Shown here in pieces: positions 1-7,750 of a stretch of DNA of 64,000 nucleotides. The notes under the pieces are model-generated. The model did not search any database, had not been told where the DNA came from, and saw only the letters and a list, made by a program, of their open reading frames with translations. Source of the DNA: Bacillota bacterium (GTDB lineage Bacteria; Bacillota; Clostridia; Acetivibrionales; DTU013); contig JAEYOP010000016.1 of assembly GCA_023411575.1 (NCBI GenBank), positions 310,001-374,000 on the forward strand. Reading direction: 5' to 3'. Each line of letters starts with the position of its first letter. The stretch's first letter is position 1. Made by a program: the position numbers and the translations under genes.

Positions 1-833
1 TTTTCCAACCAGCGGACTTCCTTGACGGAACTCCTCCCCGATTTTTCGCCTCCGGTGCTGAAATCTATTGCGAGGCCCCAACCATGATCGCTGTGTCCAT
101 ATCCCTCAAGGGCGCCGCCCGCCGCGGTGGCCTGTTCCGGTACGTCGTTCCATTTTCCGTCACTGCTGAATTGATTCCAGTTTTCCAATATCCACGCTTC
201 GGCGGCCGGATTGTTGGCATTGTAATGGTTTGCCCGAAGGATACTCCCACTGTCCTTTGTAAAGGTCGGATATGCGGCCGGATTCCCACCGTGCCGGTAA
301 TTGACGTAGGCTTCCACCTGGAAGTGATAAGGCCGGTATGCCGCATAAGGTCCGGCGGCGGCAAAAGCGTTCAGGTTCAGCCTGCTTTTTGCCTCCTCGC
401 TTTGATTATACTCGAATGCATATTTCACCAGCATTGCCCAGGCAACAGACATCTCTCTTTCAGCAAACGCATCCTCGCACTTGGATGTAGGCACCCGGAC
501 CAAATTTCCCGGCGAAATATGACCATTCTTTTTAATGCAATTCGTCTCAATGGCCGGCAGTCGCCTTTTCCAATTTGTATCAAGTTCATTCTTGAGCTTT
601 GTATAGGTCAGGCCGCCTTCCGCCGCCGTTTTAACCATATTCAGCGCTGCGGCGTCAAGACGTCCGCTGACCCCTTCGTTCTCCAAAAAAGCCTGAAGAA
701 GAATCAGTCCGGCGGAGCTCTTCACGCCGAACCGGCCATCCAGGCCGCCTGTGTCAAACCCTATCCTTTGCAGATAGAATTGTATTTTCTTTGCCATGCT
801 CCATTCTGCCGGCGGTTCTTTTTGAAATGGCAT
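1..833 (-). CDS. Peptidoglycan-binding / M15 (VanY-like) peptidase, partial
   Basis: The reading frame is open from an ATG at 833 (Shine-Dalgarno GGAAAGGA just upstream) through the left edge, so the C-terminus is missing. Residues about 13-65 resemble a PG_binding_1 domain (IQFYLQRIGFDTGGLDGRFG). Near the cut end the protein has HSDHGWGLAIDF, which fits the SxHxxGxAxD zinc motif of M15 D-Ala-D-Ala carboxypeptidases/endopeptidases. From the family, it should cleave peptidoglycan stem or cross-bridge peptides. No signal peptide is visible, so how it leaves the cell is unclear. It is codirectional with the radical SAM operon but separated from it by about 290 bases and a terminator. Its neighbour 10 kb away (11026-13938) also carries peptidoglycan-binding domains without a signal peptide, so it may belong to the same secreted set. 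That link is inference. Confidence 0.8.
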   Translation of the reverse strand, partial: MPFQKEPPAEWSMAKKIQFYLQRIGFDTGGLDGRFGVKSSAGLILLQAFLENEGVSGRLDAAALNMVKTAAEGGLTYTKLKNELDTNWKRRLPAIETNCIKKNGHISPGNLVRVPTSKCEDAFAEREMSVAWAMLVKYAFEYNQSEEAKSRLNLNAFAAAGPYAAYRPYHFQVEAYVNYRHGGNPAAYPTFTKDSGSILRANHYNANNPAAEAWILENWNQFSSDGKWNDVPEQATAAGGALEGYGHSDHGWGLAIDFSTGGEKSGRSSVKEVRWLE

Positions 834-1006
834 AAAATCAGATCCTTTCCTGCACGACATACCCGGATGTCATGCTGTTTGCTTCCATATCGTTTGATTG
901 CATATCATTTGATTCTATGTTAGCAATTTTTATTCCATTATTTGTCCTGACATCGTACTGATATTGAACGCCTTCCGTGCGGCATCAATACTCCCTCCCG
1001 CAGAAA

Positions 1007-1041
1007 TGAAAAAGCTGGATAAGATTACTCTTTCCAGCTTT
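1007..1041 (-). terminator. Rho-independent terminator of the radical SAM operon
   Basis: On the minus strand AAAGCTGGA pairs with TCCAGCTTT around a short loop and is followed by a T run. It lies downstream of the last gene of the maturase operon. The rest of 834-1124 shows no convincing gene. Confidence 0.7.
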
Positions 1042-1124
1042 CCATACTGCTGTCCGAGCCAGGTGTCCTGCCAACCGGCTTTCCTGGCTCAAAATACAAT
1101 TTTTCCGTTTTGCTGCGCCCGCAG

Positions 1125-1490
1125 TCAATTTCGCTGCCGATTCGACAACTGATTGGGCTGTTGTCCCTGCCGTCGGTTTAGCTGCCGGCCCTGCGGCGGA
1201 TTCTGCGGCAGGAACACTTTCAGGTATCCCCTGGCATACTCGTAGCTCAGCTTCTGAAGCGGGATATCCGCATATTCCCTGCTTCGGAGCAATTCAAGAA
1301 TATACTCCGTCAAAAGCCGATGCTTTTCGATGCAGGTATCGGTAAGCCGCTGGTAGTGCTCCTCGTTATAAGTGAGCGAACTGGTGGCCATAAACTGGTT
1401 AATGGCGATCTGAATTCCATTGTACTGGTACATCCTGAACTCAAATATCCGCTCTTCGTCCGGCGTCAGCTTAATTTCCAGATAATTCAT
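1125..1490 (-). CDS. Small protein of radical SAM CXXX-maturation operon (second helper)
   Basis: A 121-residue, soluble, largely helical protein with a polar Q/N/R-rich tail (residues about 98-121). I do not recognise a catalytic motif. The ATG at 1490 has GAGGTGG just upstream, and the start lies inside the 3' end of the preceding gene (20-nt overlap), so the two are probably translationally coupled. Size and helical character resemble its neighbour at 1471-1797, and a distant common origin is possible but not proven. Its place in a compact operon behind a radical SAM peptide maturase suggests a precursor-binding, chaperone or scaffold role. It has no cysteines, so it is not itself a Cys-rich substrate. 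Function is inferred from context only. Confidence 0.75.
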   Translation of the reverse strand: MNYLEIKLTPDEERIFEFRMYQYNGIQIAINQFMATSSLTYNEEHYQRLTDTCIEKHRLLTEYILELLRSREYADIPLQKLSYEYARGYLKVFLPQNPPQGRQLNRRQGQQPNQLSNRQRN

Positions 1491-1797
1491 AGCCCACCTC
1501 TTCCGGCTGCTGAAGGAAAATCACCTGCTTATAGGTGTCAAAGCGGTAATAATCCCTGTAGTACAGCGCATTTTCCTCCCCGACATACTGGAAGAGCAGG
1601 TCCCTCCACAACGCCTTATGCGTTTTCAATGCCTGCATAAAGCGGTCAAGCAAATCCTTCAAAGCATTCGGGGAATAGTCGGGCTCCCTCAGCGCCTGGT
1701 CATACAGCTCCCTGTATGCCTCCACCTCCACGATCGTGTCTGTCAATTCCTTTGCGTCCCTTTCATTCACGGGAACCAATTCGTTTGGATTGTTCAT
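1471..1797 (-). CDS. Putative CXXX-repeat peptide modification system protein
   Basis: A 108-residue acidic helical protein with aromatic-rich stretches (ALWRDLLFQYVGEENALYYR, then YYRFDTYKQVIF). It starts 12 nt after the radical SAM stop codon and overlaps the next gene by 20 nt, so the three form a tight operon. As far as I recall, TIGRFAM-style families describe a short partner protein always encoded beside the CXXX-repeat peptide maturase, and this gene fits in size and position. I cannot run the HMM, so the family assignment rests on context plus recollection. A likely role is presenting the Cys-array precursor to the maturase. It lacks cysteines and has no membrane segment or signal peptide. 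Confidence 0.65.
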   Translation of the reverse strand: MNNPNELVPVNERDAKELTDTIVEVEAYRELYDQALREPDYSPNALKDLLDRFMQALKTHKALWRDLLFQYVGEENALYYRDYYRFDTYKQVIFLQQPEEVGYELSGN

Positions 1798-1809
1798 CTC
1801 TCCATCCTC

Positions 1810-3144
1810 CTATTTGCATAAATTTTTCAACAGGTCAAGCTCTTGCCCGTCGATTATTTCCAATGCCCATGAATCGGGCATATGAAATTCGAATCTCTTT
1901 TCAAGTCCAAGCTTACGGTACAGGCTGTTCCAAAAATAAACGTTCGCCAGCACCCTTGCTTTGTGCATGCCGCAGTGGAAAGTAGTCCTTTTGTCCGGCG
2001 TCCCGAAGCAGTCGTAGTTGTAAGCGCTGCACCATGCGCATCCTCTGGCTACGGAACAGTAGTAGCATTCATCCGTCGATTGGGTGCGTCTTGTAATGCA
2101 TTTCAGGCATTGACGCTCCCTGGACTCCTCGATATCCTTGATCCCATCATAAATGTTCCCGATGATCATCGGTTTGCTTTCTTTATTGGCAAAGGAATAC
2201 TCCATGTATCTCAGGCAGGGATAGCAAGTGCCGTCCGTTCCAATCGCCATCATGTTTCCGGTTCCTCCGCACCAGTTTTCGTTTTCTTCCGTCGGGACCG
2301 GCATTCCGATATTTTCGGAAAACATGCTGGTGTTGTGGTTCTTGTAAAGCTCACGCTCCAGCGTGATGTCGGCAAGCTTCTTAAGCTCGCTGTAAAGCAG
2401 CTTTGCGTGTTCCGGCTTCCAAACGTCTTCGAAAACGACGTTGCAGTGCAAAAACATATATCCCAGGGAAAAGAGGTGGAGCGTGGCGTCGCAGAGATAT
2501 TGGAGGTTTTCGGGCGCCATGGTCACCTTGGTGCTCGGGTGCTCCTTATTTGCAAACCGCAGCTTAACCCCTTTCAAAACATCGTCATATGTGCCTCTGC
2601 CGTCTTTATACACTCTGCAGGCGTCATGCAGCTCCTTTGTGCCGTCAATCGTTATGCCGATGTGGACCCTGCCGCGGTACTTCCTTATAAATTCCTGCAC
2701 TTTTTCAGTGGCATACAGCGAACCGTTGGACGACATGCTTATTACATAATTGTCCTTCCAGGGGTGGTCAAGCTGTACGGACCGGTATACAAAATATTCC
2801 ATAAACCGGTCAATCAGATCAATCTCCAGCAGCGGCTCCCCGCCGATGAAATCCAGAATGACGCCGGGCGAATCCGAAGGATCAATATAGTCGTTCAACG
2901 CCGACCTATTCAGGATAAAGTCGACGGCATCCCTGGCCGTTTTTTCGCTCATGCTGATCTGCTTTTTGTGGTGCAGGTAGCAGTAGGTGCAATCAAAGTT
3001 GCAATCCTCCGTGACCACAATGGTAATGTTTTTGCACATCAGGCCCGTAACCTGTTTCTCCGGATAAACCAGCCTGTAGCCTTCCGAAAACCACGTATCG
3101 AAGGATACCGAATCCGCATCCGTAAGATAAAGACCGTTCTGCAT
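1810..3144 (-). CDS. Radical SAM/SPASM peptide maturase (CXXX-repeat / Cys-rich peptide type)
   Basis: A 444-residue radical SAM enzyme. The SAM-cluster motif CxxxCxxC is C48-C52-C55 in TEDCNFDCTYCY, and the SAM-binding GGEP motif is at about 101-104 (DFIGGEPLLE). The C-terminal third is a Cys-rich SPASM-like region (CYPCLRY, CLKC, ECYYCSVARGCAWCSAYNYD, then FHCGMHKARV) that should hold auxiliary [4Fe-4S] clusters. The CAWCSAYNY...CGMHKA pattern is typical of maturases of Cys-rich RiPPs, which install thioether links from cysteine sulfur to a backbone or side-chain carbon. The ATG at 3144 follows AAAGGAGAG. No small precursor gene adjoins it. The best substrate in the window is the 67-Cys array protein at 11026-13938, which shares the same kind of upstream regulator. 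The enzyme class is well supported and the substrate pairing is inference. Confidence 0.9.
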   Translation of the reverse strand: MQNGLYLTDADSVSFDTWFSEGYRLVYPEKQVTGLMCKNITIVVTEDCNFDCTYCYLHHKKQISMSEKTARDAVDFILNRSALNDYIDPSDSPGVILDFIGGEPLLEIDLIDRFMEYFVYRSVQLDHPWKDNYVISMSSNGSLYATEKVQEFIRKYRGRVHIGITIDGTKELHDACRVYKDGRGTYDDVLKGVKLRFANKEHPSTKVTMAPENLQYLCDATLHLFSLGYMFLHCNVVFEDVWKPEHAKLLYSELKKLADITLERELYKNHNTSMFSENIGMPVPTEENENWCGGTGNMMAIGTDGTCYPCLRYMEYSFANKESKPMIIGNIYDGIKDIEESRERQCLKCITRRTQSTDECYYCSVARGCAWCSAYNYDCFGTPDKRTTFHCGMHKARVLANVYFWNSLYRKLGLEKRFEFHMPDSWALEIIDGQELDLLKNLCK

Positions 3145-3249
3145 AGGAATAACTCTCCTTTGAAATGAATTTGGATTTGAAAATTTGTTGTTTGACTGTT
3201 TCTATAACATATATTAGCAGGCCTATATCCATAAATCGTCTTGTATAAA

Positions 3250-3345
3250 TCCGGTCGTTGTCCTCTTAATTGTCCGGCCTGCTTATCTGCTTGGCTGGCC
3301 TGGTTATCTGCCCGGTTATCCGCTTGATTGTCCACTTATATAGCC
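3250..3345 (-). repeat. Short degenerate repeats upstream of the maturase gene
   Basis: The 203-base gap between the regulator (3348) and the maturase holds several near-copies of a GATAAC/GGCAGATAA-type unit on the minus strand (GCGGATAACC, GCAGATAACC, GCAGATAAGC). They could be binding sites or simply low-complexity sequence. No gene is convincing here. Confidence 0.35.
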
Positions 3346-3347
3346 CG

Positions 3348-3734
3348 CTATATAGTACTTCGCTCCCGGTCTTCTCCGAAAATGATCTTTGACAGGTACA
3401 GCACGGCTTCATTGCACAACTCATAGCACCTGCTCCGGCTCATGTGGGTCATGTCGGCGATATCTTCGATTCTGACATTGTTGAGGAAATGGGCTTCCAG
3501 TATGTACTTGTAGCGCTCGTTATACTCGCCGGCCATTTTCAGGCCTGTTTCGATAACGTCCGCCTTGTGCTCCAACCTGGACAGCTCTATTTCCAGCCTG
3601 TCAATTTCATCCCGGTTTTCCTGGGCCGTACCGGCCGATTGTTTTCTTGAGCTTATTTCCTTTTTTAGAAACAGGCTTCTTGATTTATAAAGACTATAAT
3701 TTTCGAGTAGTTCCACGATACCGGACTTTATCAT
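3348..3734 (-). CDS. Small sigma-like / ArpU-type HTH regulator, copy A
   Basis: A 128-residue protein. The N-terminal two thirds form a charged coiled-coil (residues about 20-75). The C-terminus, NERYKYILEAHFLNNVRIED and then IADMTHMSRSRCYEL, looks like a sigma-70 region-4-like helix-turn-helix, as in small phage-type late regulators (ArpU/RinA/DUF1492 style). The ATG at 3734 has GGAGG five bases upstream. It is clearly paralogous to the gene at 14176-14544, with near identity across the HTH. It is codirectional with, and 203 bases upstream of, the maturase operon, so it probably activates it. The exact family name is uncertain. Confidence 0.75.
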   Translation of the reverse strand: MIKSGIVELLENYSLYKSRSLFLKKEISSRKQSAGTAQENRDEIDRLEIELSRLEHKADVIETGLKMAGEYNERYKYILEAHFLNNVRIEDIADMTHMSRSRCYELCNEAVLYLSKIIFGEDRERSTI

Positions 3735-3983
3735 TTTAACCTCCGTGACGTTGCAAATATTTTATTTACTAGGCACAGTATAGCAGGGATTTGTTTACAA
3801 TTTTTCCGGTATCGGTATGGTTTTTGTCTGATAAAAGTTCGACTGTGTGATTTTACGAGCAAGGGAAAAGTAGGTAGGGATAGGCCGTAGACTATGGCCT
3901 ATGATGCGCAAGGCGCTGAGGATCATCATGGTATGGTGAAGATCGGATAGAGTATAGGCCGTATGAGAGGAGATCTCCCCTTT
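3735..3983. other. Intergenic stretch with palindrome ATAGGCC...GGCCTAT
   Basis: No gene seen. A palindrome at 3880-3902 (ATAGGCC, 9-nt loop, GGCCTAT) and a repeat of ATAGGCCGTA near 3954 are the only structures. They may be part of the rearranged boundary left of the IS110 remnant. Confidence 0.4.
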
Positions 3984-4216
3984 TTACTTTTCTAATCTCT
4001 CCCATACGGTTAGAATTATAGTCCCAATCAGATAGGATAAAACATCCTTTATATCAAAAGAGGTTCCAATAATTATGGACAGCACTTTGCTGTTTTGTAA
4101 GTGCAGGACATCAACAATGCGAAAATATTGGGCAAATTCAACTGCTAATGCAAAGGCAAACAGGTATAAAGGTAAAAGCTTTATAGATTTTTGTATGATG
4201 CCTCTTATAAAGGGTA
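3984..4216 (-). pseudogene. DUF2809-like membrane protein, N-terminally truncated
   Basis: The minus-strand reading frame gives LLPLYLFAFALAVEFAQYF, a loop, then GTSFDIKDVLSYLIGTIIL. This resembles the C-terminal half of small integral membrane proteins of the DUF2809 type (FDxxDxxxYxxG near the last helix). The upstream half is replaced at about 4216 by the IS110 fragment, which reads in the opposite direction. The N-terminus continues as unrelated residues, so the gene is broken. A VanZ-like relationship was considered and is less good. Confidence 0.5.
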
Positions 4217-5086
4217 TTGCGCGACATGATCGACACCCTGCCCGACGCAAAGCATCAGGACATTTACTGGACCATCCGGCAGATGGTGAAGCGCAGGGAT
4301 GCCATCGTCAAAAGCATGGCAGCCCTGCAAAATCAGCTGCACAGCCAGTTGATGTATAATTACCCCAGCTACCGGAAGTTTTTCTGCGATGTGGACGGCA
4401 AAACTGCGCTGCATTTCTGGGGGAGCTATCCCTCGCCCGGTTGCCTTGCTGGTATGACGGCGGAAATGCTGGCGGAGGATTTGAAGGCTGCAAGCCGCAA
4501 TTCCTGCTCCATAAGGAAGGCGCAGGAGATTCTTACACTGGTGGAAAGTGACGGCAGCACCAAGAGAGATTATCAGACGGAACGGGATTTCATCATCCGA
4601 AGTATTGTGAAGGAAATCCAGTTCAAGAAGGACGAGATCAAAGAGGTTGACGGCGAACTGGAGAAGCTCGTCCCCGTCACCGGCTACCGGCTGCATACCA
4701 TGCCGGGGATCGACTTGAACACCGCAAGCCACCTGATATCCGAGATCGGAGACATCGACCGGTTCCCGAATTCCGACAAGCTGGCAAGGTTCGCCGGGAT
4801 TGCTTCGGTGCTGTTCAGTTCCGCAGGCAAGGGCAAGGAAGAGAGCAGCAAGCAGGGTAACCGGGTGTTGCATGGGATATTCTATTTCCTGGCAGTGCAG
4901 CTTGTCCAGGTGTCGGTAAGTGGGAAGCCGAGACATCCGGTGTTTTACGAGTATTTCCTCCGCAAGCAGAAGGAAGGCAAGAACAAGCCCCAGGCCATGG
5001 TCTGTGTGATGCGCCGGGCGGTCAGGATCATCTATGGCATGATGAAGAACCGGACGGAATACAGGCCGTTTGAAAAACTTGATTGA
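4217..5086 (+). pseudogene. IS110-family transposase remnant (C-terminal part)
   Basis: About 290 residues are left. The Transposase_20 (C-terminal) domain is recognisable at about 165-235: MPGIDLNTASHLISEIGDID, then FPNSDKLARFAGI and the SSKQGNRVLHGIFY region. The N-terminal DEDD catalytic domain that IS110 transposases (about 400 residues) need is missing. The frame enters from unrelated sequence at about 4215 with no ribosome site, and the first possible start is a TTG. The remnant abuts a truncated DUF2809 gene on the left and the orphan toxin on the right. It marks a rearranged, probably horizontally acquired segment and is unlikely to be active. Confidence 0.8.
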
Positions 5087-5246
5087 TATGGTAAAATGTA
5101 GTTGGTAATTCCGGTTTTCAAAAAAACTTCCGCAAAGGAAGCTGTATAGGGTTTCGTTTTTTTGAGGGTGAGAAACCTAAGCGATCATTGGCAAGTACAT
5201 AAAGATCAGGGGTCAGGGGACGGGTAATCCGGACTACTTACTAGCA

Positions 5247-6461
5247 TTGCCAGTGTACTATAACTCATACGGATCAAGTTACCCCAGTTATAGTGCATGG
5301 TTGGCAGCAACCTATAACACGATTGACAACAGTACTATAACACCGTTTAAGTATTATCTTGAAAATGTACGAGGCATCGATCCAAGATACCCCACATACA
5401 GGAATTGGATCGGACTATTCGGATATTCGATTGATACACCGCCGGCAGTACCCGCACCAGAAGAACCGGATCCGAATAATGCAGATCCGGTTACACTAAA
5501 CAAAGTACTGGATGTTGTTTCGACAATACTGGATATAATAGGCTTTATCCCGGGTATCGGTGATATTGCAGATGGAGTCAACACTGGAATATGCTTGCTG
5601 CGTGGAGACTTATTGGGTGCAGCACTATCAGCAATAGGAATAATTCCTGTGGTAGGTTCTGCAATATCGGTTCCATTGAAAATAATATTCAAGGCAGCAG
5701 GAAATATAACTGAAATCAGGGCTGCTATTAACGTACTGGCTGGAGTCTTTGGCGGACTTGATAAGGTAGTCGATGGCTTGACAAGTGCAGTGAATACTGT
5801 GAGAGGGCTTATTAGGGGAATTCCAGACTCAGTGGCTTCCATTACGGATAATACTTTCGTAAGGAACATGATTGGCGATGATGGAACTCAGGCAATAGGT
5901 ACAATGATCGCTGGAATGAGAAATAAGGTGGACGACCTTATTGATAAGGCTGATGAAGTTATGCAGTCTGCTAAAAAGTCTGCATTTACGGAAACACTGG
6001 TAAGAAGATTAGATATCACTTATGACGAGCTTACATTGTTTGGAGCAAGGACAGATGAAGAGATTGCAGATTTTGCTGCTAGGACAATAGATTTTGATGG
6101 GGATTTGATAGAACATATATTTAAAGGGGAATTTAATACATCAAACGACCTTACAGGGTTTCACTATGAAGGTTTTCCTGGCGCAATTGCAAGTGTAAAA
6201 CCAGGCACAGTAACTTCGATAAATCAGTTTGGTGTATACGAAGCCGATGTCATAGCTTCTGGTACAACAAAGACTACAAGGTCATCGTTCTTCCCTAAAG
6301 AATGGAGTCCAAAACAAGTAGTAGATGCCATTAGTAACGCATATATGGTAAGAGGAAATGTTTCTGGTAATTTATACAGTGGAACGCTGGCAAATGGACT
6401 GGAAATTCTTATGAGGATAGACAGTGCTGGGAAAATTATAACTGCATATCCTGTATATTAA
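5247..6461 (+). CDS. EndoU-type polymorphic toxin (orphan, probably 5'-truncated)
   Basis: A 404-residue protein. A hydrophobic pre-toxin segment spans about 85-150 (IIGFIPGIGDIADG, GIIPVVGSA). The C-terminal ~120 residues match the bacterial EndoU RNase toxin pattern: H290 in EHIFKGEF, H306 in GFHYEG, and FFPKEWSPKQVVDAISNAY before the final beta strands. From the family, it should cut RNA in competing cells. There is no signal peptide and no N-terminal delivery domain. The first available start is TTG at 5247 without a clear ribosome site, and the frame stays open upstream to a stop at 5178 next to the IS110 remnant. I infer that the original N-terminus was lost. A putative immunity gene follows 31 nt downstream. 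Confidence 0.75.
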   Translation: MPVYYNSYGSSYPSYSAWLAATYNTIDNSTITPFKYYLENVRGIDPRYPTYRNWIGLFGYSIDTPPAVPAPEEPDPNNADPVTLNKVLDVVSTILDIIGFIPGIGDIADGVNTGICLLRGDLLGAALSAIGIIPVVGSAISVPLKIIFKAAGNITEIRAAINVLAGVFGGLDKVVDGLTSAVNTVRGLIRGIPDSVASITDNTFVRNMIGDDGTQAIGTMIAGMRNKVDDLIDKADEVMQSAKKSAFTETLVRRLDITYDELTLFGARTDEEIADFAARTIDFDGDLIEHIFKGEFNTSNDLTGFHYEGFPGAIASVKPGTVTSINQFGVYEADVIASGTTKTTRSSFFPKEWSPKQVVDAISNAYMVRGNVSGNLYSGTLANGLEILMRIDSAGKIITAYPVY

Positions 6462-6492
6462 TGCAAAAAAATACGAGGGAGTGAGTAATAAT

Positions 6493-6834
6493 ATGAAGTA
6501 TAACTATTGGGTAGAGTCTTTAGATATAGGCGGTAAAAAAAGGTTTGTATTTAGATTGCCGGATGAACTAAAAGCAGTTGAGATTTTTTTTAATTCTGAT
6601 ATTCAAAGTGAACATATGAGTAATAAGGTCAAAGATGAGTGTATTCAAGTTCAGAGGGGAATAGTGGGAGAAATATCATTTAACAGTAATAGTTGCTCTG
6701 TGACTATAAAAAGTGACTACGTTCATATAAAAGATAGGTATGCTGAAGATAATAATGCTTTTTCAATTGAAACGTCCGAACTAGTATTATTAATTGAAGC
6801 ATTTGCAATGGAGAAAAAAAAGTCCATTATCTAG
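6493..6834 (+). CDS. Putative immunity protein for the EndoU toxin
   Basis: A 113-residue small acidic protein of predicted alpha/beta type with no motif I can name. I chose ATG 6493 because GAGGGA at 6475-6480 sits 12 nt before it. A GTG at 6481 would leave no spacing. The position immediately after a toxin gene, the small size and the following strong terminator are typical of immunity genes in polymorphic toxin loci. It should bind and block the EndoU domain in the producing cell. It could instead be an unrelated small gene. Confidence 0.6.
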   Translation: MKYNYWVESLDIGGKKRFVFRLPDELKAVEIFFNSDIQSEHMSNKVKDECIQVQRGIVGEISFNSNSCSVTIKSDYVHIKDRYAEDNNAFSIETSELVLLIEAFAMEKKKSII

Positions 6835-6866
6835 AGTATGAATAATCGTAAGGTAACTAAAATCGT

Positions 6867-6905
6867 AGGGGCTAACGTAAAGTTTTAGCCCCTGCTTTTT
6901 CTTTC
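6867..6905 (+). terminator. Terminator of the EndoU toxin/immunity unit
   Basis: AGGGGCTAA pairs with TTTAGCCCCT, followed by GCTTTTTCTTTCC. The T-rich tail is shared with the tail after the other toxin unit (10637-10643, minus strand). Confidence 0.8.
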
Positions 6906-7440
6906 CTCGCTGCATTCCTCTGTAGTGCCCGTCGCAGCCGTGCCGCTGTGATCCTGATCCGGCACGGGCTGCTCCGGCGAGCGTCTCTGGAGCGGGCAGG
7001 CGCAGGGGCTTCCATCCCGGAATGCATCCTTACAAAACTTGAATGATGCAGCTTGCCGGGTTGGTTTCCCTGCGCCGGTAGCGGTAAGTGAGCGAGCCGG
7101 GAGTTGCTTCGTAGTATAGAAATCCATCCATTTCAGAAACCTTTATTGAAAAACGTACCGTAAAATCAAGCGAAAAACCCCTTCCCCTCCTGAACCCCCC
7201 CCGCTGCATTCGATGGCAGCGAGCCCCCGCGCTCCCAATAGTAGCCGCCTCTGTAGTGGCAGGCGCAGGAACCGCCCATCCAGGCGAGCCGGGTGATGCC
7301 GCCTGTCGGGCTGGTTCCACTGCGCGGGCAGTGGTAAGTAGTGGGCAATGGAATCGTGCAAGTATTTCGCTTACTATACCAATTTCCCATAAAACTATTT
7401 GAACAATCCACGGTGTTTTCATCCGTATTGAATATTTGCA
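6900..7440 (-). repeat. Degenerate tandem repeat block, no gene
   Basis: Two diverged units about 250-290 bases apart can be followed. TGATGC...GGTAAGT at 7044-7089 resembles 7294-7339. GGCAGGCGCAGG...TCCATCC near 6990-7020 resembles 7257-7285. GCTGCATTC occurs at 6909 and 7203. Frames on the minus strand give Cys/Gly-containing peptides without ribosome sites and with breaks, so I read this as decayed, non-coding repeat DNA. Confidence 0.5.
7065..7266 (-). repeat. Left copy of ~200-bp inverted repeat
   Basis: The reverse complement of this segment is nearly identical to 10431-10636, beginning GCGCCTGCCACTACAGAGGC and ending GCTACCGGCGCAGGGAAA. The two copies flank the ATPase/TOPRIM pair in opposite orientation. 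Each lies directly 3' of a toxin/immunity unit. Confidence 0.9.
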
Positions 7441-7488
7441 TTACCGGCAGTAACCCATACTGTGCTTTTTAACACTACCCACTCCGTA

Positions 7489-7607
7489 CTGTGCAAGTAC
7501 CTTGCCAACTCTGTCGCTGTAGAGTGTCTCTGTAGCAGCCCTTGTAGTGCCTTCACCGCAACCCACGCTCAAGGCTATGCAAGTACCTTGCCAGCCTTGT
7601 CGTTGTA
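7489..7607. repeat. 33-bp direct repeat pair
   Basis: The stretches 7489-7521 and 7575-7607 share CTRTGCAAGTACCTTGCC and end TGTCGYTGTA, 86 bases apart. They lie in the gene-free stretch upstream of the ATPase gene. No function is apparent. Confidence 0.7.
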
Positions 7608-7694
7608 CAATTATATAAAAACAATTGAAAGTATATTTTAACTATATATATTTGTACAATTCGATACATTTTGTACCGATATTGAATAAAATAA

Positions 7695-7723
7695 TTGACT
7701 TCTGAGAAAAATCAAGTTATCAT
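7695..7723 (+). promoter_or_regulatory. Promoter of the ATPase/TOPRIM pair
   Basis: TTGACT at 7695-7700, a 17-base spacer, then TATCAT at 7718-7723. A strong GGAAGGAG ribosome site follows at 7733-7740, before the ATG at 7751. Confidence 0.55.
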
Positions 7724-7750
7724 ATAAAATACGGAAGGAGTTGTTCCAAC

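Noticed and set aside
84..923. Long plus-strand reading frame (279 residues)
   Set aside because: It is the shadow of the minus-strand M15 peptidase, which has a ribosome site, a PG-binding domain and the zinc motif.
964..1152. Small plus-strand frame with several Cys, possible RiPP precursor
   Set aside because: It overlaps the operon terminator, has no ribosome site and no CXXX spacing.
1810..3144. SCIFF maturase or 7-cyano-7-deazaguanine-type radical SAM enzyme
   Set aside because: There is no adjacent SCIFF peptide gene, and the C-terminal CAWCSAYNY region points to the Cys-rich/CXXX maturases.
1882..3168. 428-residue plus-strand frame
   Set aside because: Opposite-strand shadow of the radical SAM gene, lacking any domain.
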